This document shows positions 1-4,484 of a stretch of DNA of 6,202 nucleotides, piece by piece. The notes beneath the pieces were generated by a model, which was given only the letters and a program-made list of their open reading frames with translations, did not search any database and was not told the origin of the DNA. How positions within the stretch are numbered: the first letter of the stretch is position 1; each line of letters starts with the position of its first letter. Source of the stretch: JBAWAP01 sp049589355 (GTDB taxonomy: Bacteria > Chloroflexota > Anaerolineae > VGOG01); NCBI GenBank assembly GCA_049589355.1, contig JBAWAP010000174.1, positions 1 to 6,202 on the forward strand, given 5' to 3'. The position numbers and the translations under genes were made by a program.

Positions 1-39
1 CTGGGATATCACCTCCTGGTTTCCATCCCCTGCCACCTC

Positions 40-72
40 GAACCGTACGTGAGGTTTTCCCTCATACGGCTC
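40..72 (-). ncRNA. Group II intron domain V catalytic hairpin
   Basis: On the minus strand the lower stem GAGCCGTA (72-65) pairs with TACGGTTC (47-40). A two-base CG bulge follows, and the upper stem TGAGG/CCTCA is capped by an A-rich GAAAA loop. This matches the strongly conserved domain V layout, with the catalytic AGC triad at 71-69. The element is 33 nt where 34 is usual, because the loop is GAAAA rather than a GNRA tetraloop closed by an extra pair. It is the firmest evidence for the intron. Confidence 0.85.
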
Positions 73-510
73 TCCGACAGCCTTCTTCCTGAGGCTTTCG
101 TAGTGCCCGTCACTGTTGCCTTATCAGCCTGCCACATCAGGCCAGCACCAATCTCAGTCACTACTTGGCACACAGGCATAGTCCGCGCTGACATTCTAGT
201 GATTTCACCTTGGGTGTTGTTGTCCCGCATCCTGTGCGGGCATGCACCGTCACTTACCGCCCCGCTTGACACGGCTGAAGCAGGGTCCCTTCCCTCTCAT
301 CGAGTTGTGTTGTCTCGATGGTCATCAGTACTATGGCCTCCTCCGACTTCTCACCCGGCTTCCCCCTGAACTTCACTTCCTCAGCTTATACCAGCGGTTA
401 CGATGGTTGTGGACCACCGACCGAGTGAGACCTCTCCTGTTCCATCGCCTACTTTCACCACATCCCGCTCCCCCTACGCCGGAGAATTCTTCACGGCTGC
501 TCTTCCAGAG

Positions 511-537
511 CCTGCCCTGAGCGCAGCGAAGGGTTCT
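511..537. repeat. Dispersed short repeat (CCTGAGCGCAGCGAAGG type) inside the intron
   Basis: The plus strand reads CCTGCCCTGAGCGCAGCGAAGGGTTCTT with only small variation from a short repeat that I recognise as scattered in intergenic DNA of many bacterial genomes (CCTGAGC..GTCGAAGG family). It sits in a part of intron domain I that should be an expandable stem. The genome-wide copy number cannot be judged from the window. Confidence 0.5.
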
Positions 538-744
538 TCGCCGCTTCCGTGGCCTTCGCTCTCGCTGAAAAGCTCGGCTCTCCCTTGTTCCCCTTTCGGG
601 GCTAACATTTCGACGCTGCAGGATTCACTTCATGTTACGGGCTGCGGTTTTGCACCCCTTTCTCAGGGGGATACAACGCTTCAGCACAGCCAGTCACCCG
701 GCTGCACTGGTTGCCTGCTACGTGACCCCCTGGCAGTTACCCCT

Positions 745-764
745 GGACTGAGCCTGTCGAAGTC
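745..764. repeat. Second dispersed short repeat (GACTGAGCCTGTCGAAGTC)
   Basis: This copy has the core CTGAGCCTGTCGAAG, the other common form of the same repeat family as 511-537. Its ends GACT and AGTC are complementary, so it can cap a small stem in the intron RNA. Two copies inside about 800 bases of one intron suggest the element tolerates, or attracts, these insertions. Confidence 0.45.
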
Positions 765-840
765 ACGACCGGACTTCCACCGGTTAGCCGTTGACAGCTT
801 CAGGACACACCACGCGCTGGTTAGCCCGCTCCTAACTTTT

Positions 841-1410
841 CTATGCCATCACTCCCAAGATAAGTACAGGTATATCAATGTCTGCGATTCCACGATGCTC
901 CAAGTCCCAAACGAACTGCTCAAAGTAGGAAACTCCTGTAGACATCTCATCGGCAAAGACTTTGAGAGGCACAATCTCTACGCCCACATCAATCACATCC
1001 ATCTTGTGAAATATCGTCATCTTGGCGCAAACGTTGTACACCATGAAGGCATACTTCCCGAACTGAACTTCCATGCCTACGCGGTTCTTCACAAAGTCTA
1101 TCTCTCGAAAAGCACCCTTTGACGAGGTGTCGGGAACGTAGCCAGGCACGTAGTACTCGACAGGATACTCGCACTTCACCTTATGCTTGCACCAACCACG
1201 AACTTCAAATTCCCGTTTGAAAGCCTTGTTCAATGCTCTCGGACTATAGAGAGTTCTTCCAGGCATAGTCTTTTCGTGGCTGGTCTTCGTCTTACATTGT
1301 GTGCTGTCGACCGCGGAGATGACTTGCTCTACCTCGCGCAATTCGGTCGTGTACTTGACTTCTATGAGTTCCTTGCCGCTGTTGAACGAGTACATGCCCG
1401 CAATGTTCAT
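841..1410 (-). CDS. BglII-like type II restriction endonuclease
   Basis: A 189-residue protein, predicted to cut DNA at a short palindromic site as the nuclease half of a type II restriction-modification system. The central segment has Asp105 (in FREIDFVKN), Glu114 and Gln116 (in GMEVQFGKYAF). The D-x8-E-x-Q spacing equals that of BglII (Asp84, Glu93, Gln95), a PD-(D/E)XK variant in which Gln replaces the usual Lys. Downstream come VIDVGVEIVP (139-148) and a MSTGVSYFEQ segment (156-165), which I associate with the BglII/BstYI group. The length is close to BstYI and BglII (about 200-220 aa). I chose the ATG at 1410 because it overlaps the methyltransferase stop as ATGA, giving translational coupling; a TTG or GTG start further upstream would lie inside the methyltransferase frame. 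The C-terminus PVLILGVMA ends naturally, and the intron begins about 30 bases later, so the gene seems intact. The exact recognition site is not readable, but a GATC core is plausible. Confidence 0.8.
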   Translation of the reverse strand: MNIAGMYSFNSGKELIEVKYTTELREVEQVISAVDSTQCKTKTSHEKTMPGRTLYSPRALNKAFKREFEVRGWCKHKVKCEYPVEYYVPGYVPDTSSKGAFREIDFVKNRVGMEVQFGKYAFMVYNVCAKMTIFHKMDVIDVGVEIVPLKVFADEMSTGVSYFEQFVWDLEHRGIADIDIPVLILGVMA

Positions 1411-2396
1411 TCGTATCCGCCTCGTCTCTCCAACAATCTTGCCTGGGAGGTCTCTTGCCACTCATCTGGTATTTGAGCCACCTTCTCCCTACCTGTTGGC
1501 TGAAACACGGGCTTGCCAATGGGCCGATAACGCAGTGTCCCGTTGAAATAGGCTAGGAGACGTTCACGGGCAATCTCAACATATTCGGCTTCCTTTTCAC
1601 TGCCCATTGCCCGTCTATTGTGCATAACAGCGGCAATCAGAGAACTCCCAACTCCCATGTATGGGTCAAATACCCAATCTTCCTCATTGGTGAGTGCAAG
1701 TACACAACGCTCGACAAGTTCGATAGGAAATTGGCAAGGATGGGTGGTCTTTTCTGGATGGTTAGACTTTACATTTGGAATGTCCCAAAAAGCCTCCTCC
1801 CAGTCCTGGGTTATCACTTCCCAGGTATCGGATGGATTCTTGCCTAAGGGGTTTCCAGATGGTTTTCCTTTGTTTGGTCCCTTGAAATGACGTTTGCCAG
1901 GGTATTTGGCAGGCACACGAACAGCATCAAGGTTGAAAAGGTAGCTATCGCTCTTCGTGAACCATAAGATAGTTTCATAACGTCCAGAAAACCGTTTTGA
2001 AGCGTGTAGCCCATGCCCAAACCGCCAGATAATCCTGTTGCGTAACTTCAGACCGAGCCCCTTGAAAATGGGGTAATAGAGTATATCGAGAGGGTAAACC
2101 TCTCCGTTCTCTACAAAGTTACCCACTTGCCAGCAAATGCTGCCATCTTCCCGCAACACGCGGTAGAGCTGACTAATAACCTGGGCCTGAGTCTTCAGGT
2201 ACTGCTCAATTGCAGTACGATTCTCGTATTCTTTACCCAAGTTGTAGGGAGGTGATGTTATGATAAGGCTGACCGAGCTGTCAGGAATCTGAGCCATCAG
2301 TTCGTTCACATCACCGTGAAAAAGAACAATTCCAGCATCGGGACCGAAATTGCTTTCTATGGACTTGAAAGCTCGAAAAAGAGGTACATCACTCAC
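1407..2396 (-). CDS. Type II DNA methyltransferase, beta class (TSPPY; N4-cytosine or N6-adenine)
   Basis: A 329-residue S-adenosylmethionine-dependent DNA methyltransferase that should protect the host from the co-transcribed nuclease. The catalytic motif IV, TSPPY, is at residues 47-51. A target-recognition region follows, then HPCQFPIELVERCV near 219-232 (motif X-like) and the SAM-binding motif I, FDPYMGVGSS, at 243-252. The order IV...X-I is the beta class. SPPY, and the pairing with a BglII-type nuclease, favour N4-methylcytosine as in M.BamHI and M.BglII, although N6-adenine enzymes also use it. I chose the GTG at 2396, which follows GGGGTGAGA by a few bases. An in-frame TTG at 2456 would add 20 residues but has no obvious ribosome site. 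The gene is first in the operon and its TGA overlaps the nuclease ATG by four bases, so methyltransferase is made before nuclease, a safe order for establishment in a new host. Confidence 0.9.
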   Translation of the reverse strand: MSDVPLFRAFKSIESNFGPDAGIVLFHGDVNELMAQIPDSSVSLIITSPPYNLGKEYENRTAIEQYLKTQAQVISQLYRVLREDGSICWQVGNFVENGEVYPLDILYYPIFKGLGLKLRNRIIWRFGHGLHASKRFSGRYETILWFTKSDSYLFNLDAVRVPAKYPGKRHFKGPNKGKPSGNPLGKNPSDTWEVITQDWEEAFWDIPNVKSNHPEKTTHPCQFPIELVERCVLALTNEEDWVFDPYMGVGSSLIAAVMHNRRAMGSEKEAEYVEIARERLLAYFNGTLRYRPIGKPVFQPTGREKVAQIPDEWQETSQARLLERRGGYE

Positions 2397-2409
2397 AACT
2401 CTCACCCCA
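2397..2409 (-). promoter_or_regulatory. Ribosome binding site choosing the methyltransferase GTG start
   Basis: On the minus strand GGGGTGAGA lies just upstream of the GTG at 2396 and is the only purine-rich Shine-Dalgarno-like run near any candidate start. It supports 2396 over the TTG at 2456. The match is imperfect. Confidence 0.45.
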
Positions 2410-2496
2410 CACCAAAGGATTGATCGTTCAACGTGGATTTTATCACATACTGCCAATCAAGTGTAGCCTGTGCCCACAAAGCGGGCTAACTACTTA

Positions 2497-2583
2497 TTAT
2501 GTGGAATTCTTCCACCTAATCACCCCATCAAGGGTGTTAGGTGGATGTTTTTCCACTCGGGGTTTAGACGGACGTTTTTCCAT
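2497..2583 (-). CDS. Possible 28-codon leader ORF with a 9-codon repeat
   Basis: Inside the methyltransferase leader an ATG at 2583 opens a 28-codon frame ending in TAA at 2497. The first 18 codons are two copies of a nine-residue unit, MEKRPSKPR and VEKHPPNTL. The two differ mainly by DNA transitions and keep an exact 27-base period. The peptide is small, basic and proline-rich, with no recognised domain. No convincing ribosome binding site precedes it, and the same DNA forms hairpins and repeats, so it may be only a repeat element that happens to be open. It could be a leader peptide. Confidence 0.2.
   Translation of the reverse strand: MEKRPSKPRVEKHPPNTLDGVIRWKNST
2511..2545. promoter_or_regulatory. 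Strong leader hairpin upstream of the methyltransferase
   Basis: TCCACCTAA (2511-2519) pairs with TTAGGTGGA (2537-2545). After one bulged T, CACCC pairs with GGGTG around a CATCAA loop, giving 14 pairs in total. On the minus-strand transcript no U-run follows, so it is not a standard terminator for the operon. It could shape the leader RNA, slow the polymerase or be a protein-binding dyad. On the plus strand it is followed by TGTTTTTCC, so it might stop read-through from that side. Confidence 0.55.
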
Positions 2584-2618
2584 CTTCAAAGCCCATAACA
2601 AGTGAATGCTTTGGTATT

Positions 2619-2647
2619 ATTATACCGACTTCCACCCCAAAGGTCAA
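2619..2647 (-). promoter_or_regulatory. Sigma-70-type promoter for the restriction-modification operon
   Basis: On the minus strand TTGACC (2647-2642) is followed after exactly 17 bases by a perfect TATAAT (2624-2619). Transcription would begin near 2612 and leave an untranslated leader of about 215 bases before the methyltransferase GTG. The leader holds the hairpin and repeats listed separately. Only one base departs from consensus, so this is a strong candidate, although not tested. Confidence 0.7.
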
Positions 2648-2662
2648 ATCATAATCCCCGGT

Positions 2663-2700
2663 GCCTGCGCAACAGGCTTCGCCGTGAGCGCTCAGCCGAA
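2663..2700. repeat. GC-rich palindromes between the divergent promoters
   Basis: GCCTG (2663-2667) and CAGGC (2673-2677) form a small hairpin. Next to it lies the perfect 10-base palindrome TGAGCGCTCA (2685-2694), framed by TTCG and CGAA. This patch is GC-rich against AT-rich flanks and lies between the -35 boxes of two back-to-back promoters. An operator shared by both is possible, as is the remnant of a mobile element end. Confidence 0.4.
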
Positions 2701-2726
2701 CGGTCGGGGGCGTGGGAAGCAAGGAA

Positions 2727-2765
2727 TTTGACATCTAAGCTGGTTTGCAATAAAATTATGTCAAA
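2727..2765. promoter_or_regulatory. Inverted repeat TTTGACAT/ATGTCAAA bracketing the recombinase-like gene promoter
   Basis: TTTGACAT (2727-2734) overlaps the -35 box, and its exact reverse complement ATGTCAAA (2758-2765) covers the expected transcription start. The centres are 31 bases apart, close to three helical turns, so two protein subunits could bind on the same face of the DNA and occlude the promoter. The downstream recombinase-fold protein is an obvious candidate for the binder, but this is inference. Confidence 0.45.
2728..2756 (+). promoter_or_regulatory. Near-consensus promoter of the recombinase-like gene
   Basis: TTGACA (2728-2733), a 17-base spacer and TAAAAT (2751-2756) give a promoter with a single departure from the sigma-70 consensus. 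The expected start is near 2763, leaving about 40 bases of leader. A strong AGGAGGT ribosome site at 2793-2799 precedes the ATG at 2804. Confidence 0.75.
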
Positions 2766-2803
2766 ATAAGGGCTATACGAACAGGTGGCGTCAGGAGGTA
2801 TCA

Positions 2804-3703
2804 ATGTCTGCCGAACAATTGCCACTTTTTGGCTTGACCAGGGAATCGCCCCTCAGGGCCGCTATCGGCGGTTTTCACGAGTACATGATCCGCAAAGGCT
2901 TTACAGAGAACACCGTCAAAGCCTTCCTTAACGACCTGCGCATCCTCACCAGATATTTGGGCGCTGACCGCACCCTGAGCCAAATCGGCACCAGTGAGCT
3001 CAACGATTTCCTGACCTACTTGCGCTACTATCGAGGCGTGCCCTGCAATCCCAAATCCTATGCTCGCCGGCTGACTACTCTGAAGGTCTTCTTTGGTTGG
3101 CTGGCCGAAGAAGGAATCATACCCAGCGACCCCGCCGCACCGCTGATCCACCAACGGGCCAGCACCCCCCTACCCCAAATCCTCTACGAGAACCAGTTGG
3201 AGAAGCTCCTGAAGGCTACTGAGAGCATGATCCACACCGACAAACCTGATGTCCGCCCGCACCTGCTGGTTACCCTCCTCCTGCAAACGGGCATCAAGAA
3301 GAGCGAGTGCATGGCCATCCAGCTTAACGACATAGATACCTCAGAGCCAAAAGCGCCCGTCCTCTACATCCGCTACAGCAACCCCAAGACGAAGCACAAG
3401 GAACGCAAACTACGGCTTTCCGCGGATTTTGTGTCTATCCTGCATCAGTACCTCGCTCAGTACCAGCCCAAGGAGCGGCTCTTCGAGTGCACCGCCCGCA
3501 ATCTAGAGTATGTCCTGGACAATGTGGCTCGTCTGGCAGACCTGGAGACCATCTCCTTCGAGATTCTGCGCTGGACCTGCGCTGTGCGAGACTACAAATC
3601 GGGGATGCTGTCTGACAAACTACGCCAGAAGCTAGGGCTGTCCAAGATCAGTTGGGAGGAGACGTCGGAAAAGCTGAAGAAGCTGGCCTCGCCACCCCTC
3701 TAA
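2804..3703 (+). CDS. Tyrosine-recombinase-fold protein with a degenerate active site
   Basis: A 299-residue protein with the layout of a Xer/phage-type integrase. An N-terminal SAM-like DNA-binding domain spans about 15-105 (FHEYMIRKGFTENTVKAFLNDL, then TLKVFFGWLAEEGII) and a catalytic-type domain about 125-295. The family motifs can be aligned, but the key residues are changed. The first Arg, in TGLRxSE, is Lys165 (TGIKKSE). The His of HxLR is Glu253 (EILRW), with Arg256 kept and Trp257 in the second His position, as in Cre. LGH is LGL (277-279). The nucleophilic Tyr, nine residues after that, is Ser288. A lysine-rich beta segment (NPKTKHKERKLRLS) remains. Strand exchange is therefore unlikely, while DNA binding may persist. 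The frame is full length with an excellent promoter and ribosome site, so it is probably maintained rather than decaying. It may be a repressor or architectural protein. The start is ATG, five bases after AGGAGGT. Confidence 0.8.
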   Translation: MSAEQLPLFGLTRESPLRAAIGGFHEYMIRKGFTENTVKAFLNDLRILTRYLGADRTLSQIGTSELNDFLTYLRYYRGVPCNPKSYARRLTTLKVFFGWLAEEGIIPSDPAAPLIHQRASTPLPQILYENQLEKLLKATESMIHTDKPDVRPHLLVTLLLQTGIKKSECMAIQLNDIDTSEPKAPVLYIRYSNPKTKHKERKLRLSADFVSILHQYLAQYQPKERLFECTARNLEYVLDNVARLADLETISFEILRWTCAVRDYKSGMLSDKLRQKLGLSKISWEETSEKLKKLASPPL

Positions 3704-3712
3704 ACGAAAGAG

Positions 3713-3742
3713 CGGTCAACTAGCACACAAACAAGTTGGCCG
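3713..3742. terminator. Possible bidirectional terminator between convergent genes
   Basis: CGGTCAACT (3713-3721) and AGTTGGCCG (3734-3742) form a nine-pair stem with one T-G wobble and a 12-base loop, ten bases after the recombinase-like gene stop. The plus-strand tail (TCCCTTTG) is weakly T-rich, and the minus-strand tail (CTCTTTCGTTT) is better. It could therefore serve either the recombinase-like gene or the phosphate operon arriving from the right. Confidence 0.35.
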
Positions 3743-3759
3743 TCCCTTTGATGGGCGAA

Positions 3760-3813
3760 GGTCTCCCTTGCGAGTTTCGAGTTGCAGAATTGGAGACCCG
3801 AAACTCGAAACTC
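3760..3813. repeat. Two interleaved inverted repeats with GAAACTC simple repeat
   Basis: GGTCTCC (3760-3766) pairs with GGAGACC (3792-3798), and GAGTTTCGAGTT (3772-3783) pairs with AACTCGAAACTC (3802-3813). The two pairs interlock, so an RNA copy could form one stem or the other, or an H-type pseudoknot. The right arm consists of tandem GAAACTC-like heptamers, a simple-sequence pattern seen between genes in several bacterial groups. It lies between convergent genes and shows no coding signal. Confidence 0.55.
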
Positions 3814-3835
3814 AAAACTTCTGGAACATCAGCCC

Positions 3836-4461
3836 TTATGCCATCTTTACTACGATATCCCCGATCACGTTGGCGGCTTGGTCGCCTCGATCGGCGGCAT
3901 TGCTCAAGTGGCGATAGATCTCCCTGAGCTTGAGCATTTCCATCACATGATCTATGTCTGTAGGCCCGTGGAACAGCTCAGCCAGCGCTTCTCTATAAAC
4001 AGTCTCCACCCGGTTCTCTAAGGCCTTAGCCCGTACAGCGTGATCGTTGGCCACGCTGGGATGATCCTGCAGACGCAGCACCCCCATGTATATCTCGTGG
4101 GCCGCTTCCCGCACCAGCGATACCATTCGTCGAAGGTAGGAGTTGGACTCTACTTCCAGGATCACCATCTCGTCCACGGTGCTATTGCCATAATCCAGGA
4201 TGTCATCAATAGTCAGGGAGAGAGCGAAGATGTCCTCGCGATCAATAGGAGTGACAAAGGACCGGTTAAGTTCATCTACAAGGATGCGCCGCACCTCATC
4301 AGCCTCCTTCTCCACCTGAGTGAGTCTCTTGGCCACCTCTTGTCGGTGCCCTCCATGAACTCTTCCAGCAACTCCATACCTTCCACGGTCTTGGCTGCCT
4401 GCTCAATTAGCAAGCGCATGAATTTGTCCTCACGAGGCTTGAATAGATCTCTAATTCCCAC
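3836..4461 (-). pseudogene. DUF47/PhoU-like phosphate transport regulator, frameshifted
   Basis: The protein belongs to the DUF47 (TIGR00153, PhoU-related) helical family, usually encoded next to Pit permeases and thought to modulate phosphate uptake. The N-terminal part (MGIRDLFKPREDKFMRLLIEQAAKTVEGMELLEEFMEGTDK, given here from two frames' evidence) is open from a GTG at 4461 to about 4339. The remainder (VAKRLTQVEKEADEVRR to the end, about 166 residues) continues in another frame from 4336 to the TAA at 3836. Restoring one G in the GAGGTGG stretch would give ...DKRVAKRL... and a protein of about 208 residues, normal for the family. No slippery heptamer is visible, so a real one-base loss or a sequencing error is more likely than programmed frameshifting. 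The GTG follows GAGAGGAG. An ATG at 4482, two bases after the permease stop, would add seven residues. The C-terminal part might still be made from the GTG at 4336. Confidence 0.8.
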
Positions 4462-4484
4462 CAGCTTCTTCTCCTCTCTCATGA

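Larger units (their letters stand above)
1..810 (-). mobile_element. ORF-less group II intron (3' end at or near window start)
   Basis: Read on the minus strand, this stretch runs like a group II intron ribozyme. It opens with GTGTGTCC near 810, the GUGYG-type 5' end, then shows a chain of short stems typical of domain I, including a CCCC-GAAA-GGGG hairpin at 590-601. Further stems are CATCGAG/CTCGATG (298-304 with 314-320) and CCCGCA/TGCGGG (224-229 with 235-240). Domain V lies at 40-72 and a domain VI-like tail fills 1-39. The motif AAGTCGGAGGAGGCCATAGT near 330-350 resembles the segment that often precedes the intron-encoded reverse transcriptase. No RT motif such as YADD is seen in any frame, and only about 250 bases separate this point from domain V. 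The intron therefore appears to have lost its protein and would need one in trans to move or splice. It lies in the same orientation as the restriction gene, starting about 30 bases after its stop. Both ends are approximate, and the 3' exon is probably outside the window. Confidence 0.78.
2497..2585. repeat. Three degenerate TTA-x-GTGGA...TTCCAC units
   Basis: Related units occur at about 2497-2516, 2537-2558 and 2564-2585. Each has a TTA start, a GTGGA or CGGA block, a T-rich centre and TTCCAC or TTCCAT. Copies two and three share about 16 of 22 bases, and all six differences are transitions. Most units are dyadic: GTGGAA/TTCCAC at 2501-2515 and GTGGA/TCCAC at 2541-2556. A further CTTCCACC lies at 2629-2636, inside the methyltransferase promoter spacer. 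The arrangement resembles repeated protein-binding sites, but no binder is known. Confidence 0.5.

Noticed and set aside
9..272. An 87-codon minus-strand frame inside the intron
   Set aside because: It spans domain V and has no reverse transcriptase or maturase motif. Such frames are commonly mis-annotated in ORF-less introns.
403..1122. A 239-codon plus-strand open frame
   Set aside because: It runs antisense to the intron and into the nuclease gene, has a low-complexity Ser/Pro/Leu-rich product in its first half, no ribosome site and no recognised domain. It is a shadow of a non-coding RNA and an antisense gene.
2511..2545. Integron attC site, suggested by GTTAGGT in the hairpin and a nearby recombinase-fold gene
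   Set aside because: The matching RYYYAAC inverse core is missing, the hairpin is too regular and short, and the neighbouring protein lacks the catalytic tyrosine and the extra integron-integrase segment.
2497..2585. A CRISPR array, from the repeated T-rich units
   Set aside because: The units are degenerate, unequally spaced and too few, with no uniform spacers and no cas genes nearby.
2739..2766. A dif-like Xer site, because TTATGTCAAAA resembles the XerD arm
   Set aside because: Only one arm matches. The expected XerC arm is not recognisable, and the segment is better explained as promoter plus inverted repeat.
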